Below the pieces are notes generated by a model, which saw nothing but the letters and a program-made list of their open reading frames with translations, was not told the origin of the DNA and made no database searches. Position numbers and translations under genes: made by a program. Below, in pieces: positions 1 to 10,680 of a stretch of DNA of 64,000 nt. Each line of letters opens with the position of its first letter. Positions within the stretch are counted from its first letter, which is position 1. The stretch spans positions 744,001-808,000 of the forward strand of contig JBAJFG010000563.1 in NCBI GenBank assembly GCA_037903475.1. The letters are read 5' to 3'. The stretch is from Ancylostoma caninum. Lineage: Eukaryota; Nematoda; Chromadorea; Rhabditida; Ancylostomatidae.

Positions 1-2599
1 TCGTCGCCTACAAACAACAAGTGAAACCATCTGAAGTGGAACTTAGCTATGAATTATCGAGAGCGATTTCATTGATATACAATTCACAATTCATCAAAAG
101 TACATTGTTACGAAAAGACGAAATTGAACTGTTGGATTCGGCTCAATAGTAAGTCTATACATCATTTTTAATGCTTTGTTTACCTTTCAAGCAGAGGAAT
201 AAACTCAAGGATGCGAAAAAAAACTGTAAGAGAGGAATAGAAAGGCTGAAACATCGATTCAACATCACCAACAAACAGTCAATTTTTGTAAAAATAAGAA
301 ATAGAGTACTCGGTCTTTCTCTTTCTTTCTTTCTTTCTCTCTCTCTCCCTCTCTCCATTTCTCTAGGTCATCACTTCCCATGAAGAGATATCAGAATACA
401 TATCAGTTACTCCTTTTTGCTTCTCAGCTTTCCTATTAATCAACGAGGAGCTCCAGGTGTGGAGACCTCCATGACGAGGTATAGTATCGGCCAATCATTT
501 TTGTATCATAGATACCGTGCCGCAGCACCTAAGCGGCGCGGCAGACCAGCTGGGCGTTCCGGTTGTCGGGCGTTGCCGATATTGATGTCTTCCTTTTGTT
601 TTCCACAGCTTTTCTTTGTGTCTTTGTTTTCATTTCAAAATGCTTTGGCCAAGACAATACTAACGCGACTCACGACAACCGCACAGCCCAGCTGGTCTGT
701 CGCGCCGCGTGGGTGGTGCGGTGCGGCGGACCAAAGGGCGGGCGGCATTTGACAGTGCAAAGAAGATTAACCGGCACTGTAAATTCCATCGCGGCGCAGC
801 TAACTTAAGACAAGGAGCGAGAGAGCGAACACTGACCATGAAGAATGACAGACAGCCATGGTGACGCACTGCAACTGAGCGTACTGCGTCGTGCGGGCCT
901 CCACAAAAAAAGTTTTCTGCACATGCCGTTTTTTAGCTTTCATTATTCCCCTGTTACTTTTCGGTGCAGCTTGTAAATTAATTAGTTAACTTACCTTAGT
1001 TATCTAATAATTAACTCGGGCACTACTCCACCTTTCCTAAAACTTTTGCTGTGCTGAGCACAATATCGTATCTATTTTGTACCGTAACATCTTTTTTTGC
1101 AAGGTTTCAGTAGGTGAAAAAAAGATAGACGGAATCTGTAGCTACAGAATTGCGCCGGGACCTTGACGATGGATGCGGAGAGAGCATGCTCCAATGAGAG
1201 GGTCCATTAGGTCCCGCCACGATCTCGCTGCCCCAACGCTATGAAACCGCACGCGCAATCCGTCTATCTTTTCGACAAGGACTGTATTGTAGATACGAGT
1301 TCTTGGGTCCTTGAAACTAGAATAGTGCCACTAATTAATCAATGAGTATCTCAACATAAAGAATTTCCTCTAGAGAATGCCTGCCAATTCTTTTTAGTTT
1401 CCTTGACGATTTGGACAGAATAAGCGGAAGCGACTATCGCGCAAACGAAATGGACGTGATCCGAGCAAGGGTACCGACATCTGGTATCAATGAGATCGAA
1501 TTTCCATATAAGCAAGTAGTCCTAAGGTCAGTTCAGACATCCTGTTATGTTTTTAAATGATGCGAAACCACACAAATCTCAGAGTCCCATGTTTCAGAAT
1601 GGTTGACGTGGGCGGACAGAGGTCCGAGCAACGAAAATGGATTCATTGCTTTGATAATGTTAGTGGAGTCTTATTTATAGCTGAAATTTCTGCGTATAAC
1701 CTTATTGAGGACGATGGCGAGACGCAGAAGGTACTCCTTAATAGTGAGATATGACCGTAACAAGTTGCAACGTTACAAGCCAACGGAACTGCACCAAGAC
1801 CGCTTAAATGGACAACTCGCGTCGCGCAGCGATTTACAGTGAACGACCGTGTGCAAAGGGCGGGACCGCGGCGCGGCTGTCTTGGGCAGGGACACAGAGT
1901 TTCTGCATGTAGCTCTCGGTTACCTGCTTCTGCCAGCAGCAGACAATTCAAGTGCGACGCCGCGCCGCTGTCCCGCCCCTTGCACATGGCTGTTTGGAAT
2001 TCCCTGTAGTTTATATAGCAATAAACCTGGAACAGATCTCATTTGAGAGTATGACTTGGAAATGCCACCAATCATTTGACCATTATTTCAGAACCGGTTA
2101 AAATATAGTATGCATTTATTCAAAAGAGTGGCCAACAATCGATGCTTTGGCAAAAGGACGGCGATGATTCTATTCCTGAATAAAATTGACGTCTTCAAGA
2201 GGAAATTAATGACGACTCCTCTGAGTGTATGCTTCAAGGATTACAAAGGTGCGGGCTTAAACTATGGCATCTCATACCTCAGGGAGGAGGCAGCAGCAAC
2301 GTTATAAAGAGAACGAGTCGTCACAAAGCTGGAAAAAAGCATAATTTCAGGTGGTCAGCTATTCGAAGAGTCCGCTCAGTACGTTCAGGATCGCTTTCAA
2401 CGACTTGTTAGCTCAGGTGAGTACAGATGGTCGAGCTGCCATCTCTTAAGTATGAATTCCTCTTCCAGAAATTCAACATGAAAAGCCCTTATATGTACAC
2501 TACACGAACGCCACGGACACTAGGAATATTGATCGCGTTTTCGATTCTTGTATTGATGTTGTATTTAAGATAAGCATGGAAAAAGTCGGGTTCATGTGA
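1..2599 (+). CDS. G-protein alpha subunit, 5' end outside window
   Basis: Heterotrimeric G-protein alpha subunit, a GTPase that relays signals from seven-span receptors at the inner plasma membrane. Exons read as 1-148 (frame from base 3), 1398-1526, 1598-1730, 2092-2248, 2351-2416 and 2469-2599; all junction phases agree. Seen: the end of the helical domain ([14 protein letters not shown]), switch I as RARVPTSGI with the catalytic Arg and the Mg-binding Thr kept, switch [14 protein letters not shown] with the catalytic Gln, the guanine-specificity motif FLNKID, and TNATDT (TCAT loop). The usual Lys-Thr-Thr of switch I is Pro-Thr-Ser, and the tail ends KVGFM, unlike the common Gi, Gq and Gs tails, so the class is uncertain; a divergent nematode GPA is likely. 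The P-loop and start lie to the left of the window. A polyadenylation signal AATAAA lies at 2621. Confidence 0.93.
516..727. repeat. Inverted-repeat element in first visible G-alpha intron
   Basis: An arm at about 516-569 (containing GCGGCAGACCAGCTGGGC) is repeated inverted at about 673-727. The two arms are imperfect and flank roughly 100 bp of unrelated sequence. The shape is that of a small non-autonomous foldback element; no coding potential. Confidence 0.7.
1117..1274. repeat. Short MITE-like element with 15-17 bp terminal repeats
   Basis: AAAAGATAGACGGA at about 1118-1133 matches inverted TCCGTCTATCTTTT at about 1259-1273. About 155 bp in total, inside the same G-alpha intron. No ORF of note. 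Confidence 0.6.
1849..1986. repeat. Inverted repeat in G-alpha intron
   Basis: GTGCAAAGGGCGGGACCGC at 1849 pairs with the inverted copy ending GTCCCGCCCCTTGCAC at 1986, with further GC-rich pairing (GCGGCGCGG and CCGCGCCGC) and a loop of about 80 bp. It fills most of the intron 1731-2091. Confidence 0.65.
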
Positions 2600-3355
2600 T
2601 GATATTAAAACATTCGTATTAATAAAACTTCTACGCTCGTTAGTAAAAACAGCATAAATAATGAGTCACGTAAGGCTTATTCTTCACAGCTAAAGTATCC
2701 AAAATCCACAAGAAAATATTTATATACAGAAACTAAATACATCTACAATGAATCTGGCCACAACCCGTGTTTAGAATCTGACAAATAGTGAAGCTCAGTA
2801 AACAAACATAACAATGAAATAACTACACAATAACTACAGCGTAACACTCTATACAAAGCAAAGGAATGTTAGCAGACAGTGAACCAAATGCGTGACGAAC
2901 AAATGAAGACAGAAATGTGTTGAACTATTGCGACTACAACTGCTCCAAAATCGACCAGGCACAGTCGCTGCAAATAAGGTACAAGGCACTAATTATTCCA
3001 GATTATTCAGTACAAAATACTGACCAATACCTTCCTTTAGAGGAACAATCGGTTGAAATAACAGAACAGTAGGACTAGAAATGAGTAACAGCACAAAACA
3101 GCAGTATAAAAGCGTCAGCAATTCCACTGGGTGAAAGAGAGCAGATTTAGAAAATAAATATTTTTCAAAAACTCAATGGCGAAGTTCATGACTGAAGCTA
3201 AACCACTAGCAATGCATGCTCTAATTGCTTTAGAAGCACCGAAAGCTGACCAGTGCTTTTTACTGTGAGCGATATTTCTGACAATAACATCTGCATGATG
3301 TAAAAAGTCGTATTCTAGTCAAGCAGTCATGAAATCCACTCAGACAGCTTTCTGG
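2600..3355. other. Gap between convergent genes
   Basis: A-rich sequence between the 3' ends of the G-alpha gene (+) and the seven-span gene (-). The only recognisable signal is AATAAA at 2621 for the G-alpha transcript. No gene or repeat seen. Confidence 0.6.
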
Positions 3356-6300
3356 CTACTCATCCGGAAGTGGAGCCATTGATAATCGATCAATAGAACC
3401 CACTACAGCTCCCGCTCCATGTTCGTGATTGGCCAGTTCTTCTGGTATTGAATACAACGGGCTGCTCACCAAACTCCGAGAAGTCGACAGGCGCCGGCCA
3501 GCTACTATTGTTGGCGCTGAGCTCACTGCTCGAAGGCGGTTTGCAGAGCTTGCGATGGGTTGTCGTGGTCGACGTCCAGATAAAATCGGGCGATCGTGTT
3601 GTGACGGCTACAACAATAACATCAGTTCTGAGACCCAGTGTGAAACGAAACAAGTCCACTAGTGAAAAATTCGAACTTTTTTCAATAAAACACTGTTGAA
3701 ATTATCTGTAACTAACTACCAGCATCAACTTCCATTGTCATGCACACGTAAATGCCACTCTACGGTGCTTTCTTGCACTTCTTCTAGAATTATAAGTGTT
3801 GTAGCACAATTAAGCATAAATGTACCGTTCTGACGGCATTTATAGTAATTGTAAAGTAATGTTTCGAAGAAAAAAGACAGAACCACGAAACAGCAGGTGA
3901 AAACGAAGTTGCGCTGCTCCAACCGTCAAGGCAAATTAAAGAATGTGAGAAAAAATAAAATGGCAAACCTGTGTAAGAGGTCGATAACGTCGTCGCCAAT
4001 TTCTTACTACCACAACGTCAGCAATCGATGATATTGACGACGCACGTGAAGAGTAAAATGACTGCAAAATCTTCTGATTTTTATAGAAACAAGTAAGTGT
4101 TACGCTACAAACTGGACGCACCTCAGTGGAGTCATCGTTATAGATATTGGGTTTCGAAGTGGTACGAAACACGTACAGAATTGCCCAAACAGGCATCAAA
4201 AATGAAACGATATCGTATGGGAACTTCAACATCGAGTAGCGTAGTTGATCGTGATCCTGGAAACATCAAAAATAAAACTCTCAAAACTCGTCAAAGCGTT
4301 AAGTTAATAGGACAATAGATGCAATAACTTACGAAAACTCCACTACAGCCTTTCCTGTCGTCAGCAAGGAAGAACAAGCTCACATGATAGCCAAGATCTG
4401 CCAAAGTAGACGTCTCGAAAGTCCAGAACAGACTGAATTCAAATAATTGCCAGTGAGTTTAGAAATATGGAGGTAATTTTAGACCAAACCTGAATAGATC
4501 GCGACGCTGATTACTGCGTATATTAGGAGCAGCAGATATCCTATTCATTCGTTGCAGTATTAGGAAAAATGAGCCGACCATGAGCTGGACCATCACAAAT
4601 TCTCCTGCGGAGAACCATATCCAATAAGGAGCTGGAGAGAAAATGACACTTGCAGACATTAAATCTTATAATGTAAGGGAACAAAAACTATCGGGTGAGG
4701 AAAACGGTCACGATTAAACAGATAAAGTAAGTGGGGTGAACTTCCTACACCCCCCCCCCCCCCCCCACCCCCCTCTCCCCTCTCCCAGTAGCAGCACATA
4801 TTCGCGATTGATTTGACTTTTTTTTGAAAATACAACTTTTCTACATGTTCTCGTTCGAATTTGAAGCCTGTGTGGTCAATGCGACAACACCGACGTGAAT
4901 CAGTTCTGTACATCTATTTACATAGTTATACTGCAAAACAAGCAGATTACCGTGACAATCCTTCCAAGGTTCTATTGAGATGAGGAATCCAACGACCATA
5001 AACATGGTAAAATAGGTGAACATCAGAAACAGCGCCGAAAAGCACAGTCTGAAGAAAAATGGAACAACTATACAAGATTTACTGAAACAGAAATACACCA
5101 ATACAAAGCAATTTGAAGCAAAAAAAGTCTCAAATACCTCTTGCCGGCTACAGAGCTCCAATGCATCATTTTCGATGCTACATCCAAATAGAAGTAGCAT
5201 ATGATGAGGAGTTCAATCGCTTTTGCGTAACTGATGAAAAGCGACAATTGCGTCGTCCAGCCCCATAGCCATTCAAAAGAACTGAAGCATAATTGAAGCT
5301 GAAGTTTGAAAGAAAGTAATGAAGAGTACTAGCTCGACAACTCACCCTGCAATGCAATGCATGCACAAAATGTAGAATAAAAGGAGGCGAAGATGGGATG
5401 GAGAAGTTGTGTGTAGGTGAACTATTCTCGTGAATGCTACTATCGCCGTTATGATGCCAGCCAAAGCAATAAGCCCAGATCGAATACATGCTAGAAAAGA
5501 TCGAGATCATAAAATAGAAAATAGCAAGTGTAGGAACTATTTGAATTTCTGGATAAATTAGATAACTATTGTGATGAAAAACTAAGACGCACAATATATA
5601 ACGCTGCCAACTAATTTGTCCTGGTAGAAATGCAAAGTAGAGAATGAGTGGCCACAATCCGAACCGTTAGGGGTATGGCAAAGTGAAAATGAAATGGTGG
5701 CATAGCTCGAACCTCGAACCTGAACCTGGCCACTCATTCTCTACTTCGCATTTTCACTAGAACAAAGTAATTAGCAGCGTCATACATATATTGTATTTTG
5801 AAGCCTAAAAGGAAAAAGTGGAACTAAGAATTTCACCTTACATAAAAATAGGGAGAATTGGGGAGCAGTCAGCCCATTATCACAAGCTTTAACAAGACCG
5901 GTTGGCTAAAACCCGAATTTCACATTTCCCATAAAGGCAATTTACACTGGATGCGTGTGACTGACGCGCGTGCGTCTTTATGATGAAGAATAGGGCTCAG
6001 TGGCATCGCAGGCGCAGCTCAGACGCACGCGTTAATGGCCTCGTGGCGACTGCGCGTTCTTCTTACTGAGGATGAACATGCCGCGTTGACCGGCCTTCAC
6101 GAAAAATTCCTCGCAAATGGATGCGTGCGACTGACGCACACAGCTAGTATCAATAGCACTATAGAGTCGCACGGTTTCTGGGCAAAAGTATTACACCAGT
6201 GACTAGATGAACGTGATCAACTATCTCTAGTATGTGGCCAACCGCTCATGTAAGCAATACCATTCAAAATGCAGATACAAACTTCTGGAAAAAAGAAAAC

Positions 6301-6535
6301 AGGGTAGATCAAAGAAATGTCCAAGAATAGAGAGCAGTCAGGAAGCAAAAATGAGAAAAAAAGCTGGCCATGGGAAACCGGCGATGAATACAATAAACGA
6401 AAAAAAGGACTTACCTATGGGTTCCTGAGGTGATACACAATTTGCACACAGTACATCAATGGACCTATTCGTTTCCGGCGCTGTGGAATTATCACTGCCA
6501 TTCTCCTTTAACCACCACGGATCCTCTTGCTCCAT
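3356..6535 (-). CDS. Seven-transmembrane protein of unknown family
   Basis: Nine exons, read on the minus strand: 6415-6535, 5346-5490, 5138-5281, 4951-5048, 4490-4631, 4333-4432, 4104-4256, 3969-4061, 3356-3607; all phases join, giving 415 aa. The start ATG (MEQEDPWWL) follows a CTACAG acceptor, so it is probably trans-spliced or preceded by a 5' UTR intron. The N-terminus is short, without a signal peptide, with an N-glycosylation site (NGS) and two Cys (CANC). Seven hydrophobic segments follow, beginning near residues 44, 70, 98, 140, 175, 225 and 270, with loops such as FLADDRKGCSGVFDHD. The tail of about 110 residues is Ser/Arg-rich and ends APLPDE. Size and topology resemble a G-protein-coupled receptor, but no DRY or NPxxY motif was recognised and I cannot name the family. 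It could also be a TPRA1-like or other seven-span protein. Confidence 0.8.
4751..4785. repeat. Poly-C tract
   Basis: A run of about 20 C followed by C-rich sequence, inside intron 4 (4632-4950) of the seven-span gene. Tract length may be affected by assembly error. Confidence 0.8.
5629..5751. repeat. Inverted repeat in seven-span gene intron 1
   Basis: An arm at about 5629-5653 (AGTAGAGAATGAGTGGCCA) is repeated inverted at about 5727-5751 (TGGCCACTCATTCTCTACT). The loop of about 75 bp contains short direct repeats (CGAACCTCGAACCTGAACC). Confidence 0.75.
5941..6150. repeat. Dispersed repeat, copy 1
   Basis: GGATGCGTGTGACTGACGC (about 5949) is repeated as GGATGCGTGCGACTGACGC (about 6119). The right part (TGACCGGCCTTCACGAAAAA, then TCGCAAATGGATGCGTG) is recognisably similar to 60776-60830 in the Asterix intron, so this is an interspersed family. 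Confidence 0.6.
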
Positions 6536-9500
6536 CTGTAGCAATTGACAATAACAGATTTGCAGATGAGCAATATAAGAAAGCAAGAGCCGAATATGGT
6601 GATAAAATTTATAAAATGGATTAACACAGTAGGAAACATGCACGTCACGCCATTTAACAACCGGAGGCAGAGAATCACGTGTTTATATGCGTGTGGGTGA
6701 ACTGAAATTTATCCTTTTCAACAAAAGTACAGCGAGGTGTGTGGGCAACTTTCAAAACAGCAGTTCCAATGCTTGCAGGGATCGCAGACACCACATGTAA
6801 TGTCTGTTATCCCTCAGATATCGAAATAAAAAGAGCACCACCTTACTTAAGGACTCCAAGAAGAGTTGATGTGATAGAACCGAGGATAAGATATCAGAAG
6901 AATGGGGAGGGGGGGGGGGGACACAACAGCCAGAAATATGGAAGCAGAGTTAAGCCAGAACAGTTGTAAAGAAAGCAGAAAGCACCGGACACTCCCAAGA
7001 ATTAGTTTCTTGCAGCGAGTATGCATAACCTGCGAAGTTTACCCAACTTAGGAGTGTGACCAAACATAGGCTCAGAGAAATAATGTTTCAAGCGATGGAA
7101 CGACTATTTGCATCACTCCAGCAGCTAAGCACCACACCACTGGCAATAATTCAGCAGCTTTTCCGAAAAGTTGCATAGTCTCTCTTGGATTAAAGCGTAT
7201 TTTTTTTTTGTAAGTAAATGGATCATAGCTATTTTCGCTGAATTTGCAATAAAATGCAGGCGCAAAATCTGCAAGCGTTGTCGTGACACGAAACGAGCAG
7301 AAAATGGAAATGATAAGCGAGATAATGCGAAATTGATCGGCGCTGAAATTCGGAAACAGCACGGCGTTGAGTGACGAGCTGTTCGCTAACAAACACTGCT
7401 GTCATTGAAAGAGCACATTATCAGTTAAGAGAAGAGATCTAGCACGAAAACACCAACTGAAAGAGTATGTTTGGAGAAACACTGACATGAAGCTAGAACT
7501 GGAAAACTGCGACAAATGCGTTGACTAAAGCAAGCATCAGGAATAGTATAAAATGTAGTACTTTCACTGCAGCTGACCGCGACGATCCATACAAGTCAAA
7601 AATAGCTGCAGGATCTATCCACTACAAGTTGTTGGAACAAGAAACTACTTCAAGAACGAATCTTCAGCTATTATGAGCAGTGTATCTAGTTCCCATAAAC
7701 GCTTCAGAAGATCCTTAGAAATCTTCGAGCTATTGAAAAAATTAAGAGGATTACAGTCGTATCTATGCAGGGTTCTTATGAAGACTGCATGTCAATGCTT
7801 TAAAAGGTTCAGAAAATCATTTGATGGCAAGGCACACGAACCCAACTTTCTGCAGTACTATTTCTCCAGTGTCGCCAACGCAGTACCTATAACCGCTGAT
7901 AACACTGGAAGCACCGTTTTTTCCCTTTAATGTTCCCTATCAGTTTAATTGTTTGCGTGATTTCTGCTATGTTGTCATCAACGACGGCACCTCTACATGA
8001 TGAAACATATAAATAGAATTATAAAAGGTCGGTTTTCTGAAGGTATTTTCGCCAAGACTTCGCTGAGGGAATGTTAAGGGAATACAGGAAAATTTCACCA
8101 GTTTTATATCTACCATAGATTCGTTTTTGTGATTACAATAGTAATAATGTAGAAGAGTGAAATAAAAATCTAGTTTCGGCTAGGAAATGACAATGGTATT
8201 AACTGCAGCGTCACTAATTGAGGTTCTGTTAATGAATGGATATGAAATTCGTGCTAGGCGCTTTGAATAAAGTCCCAATGAATCTGAGAGGAATTTCTGG
8301 TAGGTCACAAAAGGAATTATGCCTTTTTAACCCGCTTCCCATTGTCATTTTCTCGCCAAAACTAACATTTTCTCTTCTTCTTTTTGCTGTAATCTTACCA
8401 TAGCCCTACAAGGATGGGGATGTGGTGCAAGCAAGTACAATTTTCGTGAATAATGGCATCAATGAAACTATTAATGTAATGAAAAGAATTCATGATAAAA
8501 GATGTATAAAATTCATAAAGGAATTTTGCCTATTTGCCCGTTTCGTTCCCTAAGCATATACGGATAAATAGGTATAAATAATAGGTCCTCCCGGGAACTC
8601 GTCAGTACGGCGAGGAGGACCTTACCTTGTGTAATGTGAACTTAAAAACTAACTTACCTGGAGTTATCCTTTTGTGTATGATAATCCTATTTTAATATAT
8701 ATATATATTATATACATAATTATATAAATATGTTTGTGTGGAGACCACACAGCACGAGACAAGTCAAGTAACGCCCTAAAAGAAGTCTCAGCGGAAATTT
8801 CTAGAGAAAACTGACCCGATGACAAGCCACATCTTACAATTATGTAATAGACAATGAAAAGATTTCGAGGCGTCTTATCATGTCATCTGCAACAGATGGG
8901 TAGGAATTAGACTCTGTTCAGAAAGTGGAAATAAGTAGAATTATTTTCCATAGAACGAAGAGATCCCAGAAGACCCCACTTCTGGAATACCCACAAGATA
9001 ATTGCTGTTCAAAAAAAGCAGATTGGAGTAACAACCATTCTAACACAACTACCATGGTATCATATAGCATAGGAGGTATGATTCCACTTAAAAATATGAG
9101 CAATATCCCTGAGCCAACAGTCAACAAATGATGACAATGAGAAAGTGCATCATCAACGTTAACAATGAGATCGATGGCGATGACTCAGGAACTCTGCACA
9201 CGTCACGTGCATGCACAGACAAAAAATAAGCGTATTGAAGTAGCAAAACCAGCAAAGTCAATTCCAAAACTGTAGGGAAATTAGAAATGACAGGAGCAGT
9301 ATTTGTGATGCATCCAGGAAGTAAGAGAAGTCATTGTCTCTCACGGACATCGCCACCGGGTAATAGCATCTCCACGTGCCAACCAGCTGTATGTAGCGAA
9401 AACAGCTGCGAACGTGGACACCGTAGGCAAAAGTGCATTAGGCGTCGAATATATTGTCAAGCGCGTAACTGCACCACATGCAGCACGCGTATTTTTGGCT

Positions 9501-9805
9501 GCCCGCCGAGTTGTCACAGGGCACTCTGGCCGTCTGCCGCTCTCCTCGACCGATAATGCTTTGATAGTGCTCTCTGCTGTACTCTGCCCGACGCTGCCGT
9601 GCCGCGATATGTACCAGTATGTGTACACCTGGTATTTTGGAGTTACCTGTACCAACCTCATTTCTGAAATTTAGATCATAATACTGTTCGAGGGCCTGCG
9701 TTGCTCATACGCCCACGTGATTTCTGGGTTCATTTTAATTTGTTGACTTAACTAAAACCGCTGTTCCTTGGTTGCACCTCCACACTGATACTTTAAAAGA
9801 TCCTT

Positions 9806-9975
9806 GAGAAATATAGGAAGCTCCAAACGTACGTAGACAAGAGTCGAGATCGCGGCGATGGCTCTCATGGGCAGAGACGCAGGCGCACACTATGCTGAGC
9901 TCCCGTGATTCTGCCCAAGAGAGCCGCGCCGCAGTCCTGACTCTTGACTGCGTCCGTTTGGAGTTCTCTGTATGT
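9806..9975. repeat. Foldback element
   Basis: The left arm at about 9806-9852 (CTCCAAACG, then AAGAGTCGAGATCGCGGCG) pairs with the inverted right arm at about 9928-9975 (CGCGCCGCAGTCCTGACTCTT, then CGTCCGTTTGGAG). Arms of about 45 bp, about 85 percent paired by eye, with a loop of about 75 bp. Confidence 0.75.
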
Positions 9976-10140
9976 GGGCATCCAGTAGAGATCAATCGTT
10001 ATTGCACAGCAGGGAAAGGGACACGCCGCATCACCCGTTAGCTCGCGTCGATATTGACGCGTCAACCCAAAGGTCCAACGTTTTTACTAACATGTATCAG
10101 CGTGGGTTGATAAGTAATGCGAAGCACCTCCTTTTATAGC

Positions 10141-10365
10141 CTATCCGAAACGACGAGTCCGCCCACGCACGCGTGGATCGAGAGGCGACGCGGCTGGGAC
10201 GGATGCTGTTGGCTGCCACGTCACAGCCAAATCATTGGTCAGTACCATGAAGATAACGATGAAACGTGATACGCAGATCAGCAATGATGACATGGAGCGC
10301 TGGCGAACGTGGCAGCTTCTCAATCCCCGCGTGCGTGGGCGGACTCGTCGTTTCGGACAGACTAT
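10141..10365. repeat. MITE-like element with about 35-bp terminal repeats
   Basis: TCCGAAACGACGAGTCCGCC followed by CACGCACGCG at 10144-10173 is repeated inverted at about 10326-10360 (CGCGTGCGTGGG, then CGGACTCGTCGTTTCGGA). About 225 bp in total. No terminal duplication could be fixed with confidence. Confidence 0.85.
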
Positions 10366-10680
10366 ACCTTCGGTGCAATGACGACTGACCTTCGCTGCAC
10401 GAGGAGCGCTTATACTCAAGTACACCGATGGCCTTAAAGTAATGCCCATCACTCAAGAGATGATCTGATATCAATACATTTGAAGCAGTAGCTTACACAT
10501 CGAGATCTTTGTTGCCTGTAGTACTTAACAAATAAATAAATATTCATCTGAACAGCTTATTTGCAACATTATTAATAATTTAAAGTTACGAAAGCAAGGA
10601 AAGGCAGCCTGTACAATAAATATGACTATGACAAGCACAGTTCAATGGTATCACCGAAGATTCCAAGCATGTTGAATAAA

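Larger units (their letters stand above)
6536..10680. other. Intergenic, 4.1 kb
   Basis: Between the start of the seven-span gene and the stop of SEC15, both on the minus strand. No frame here shows codon structure, splice pattern or family resemblance. Contains a short hairpin at about 8582-8622 (GGTCCTCC and GGAGGACC), an AT-rich dinucleotide tract at about 8690-8730, and two clear inverted-repeat elements listed separately. It must also hold the promoter or trans-splice leader region of the seven-span gene. Confidence 0.5.

Noticed and set aside
8582..8622. tRNA or ncRNA gene
   Set aside because: A short GGTCCTCC/GGAGGACC hairpin only; no cloverleaf or anticodon arm could be drawn.
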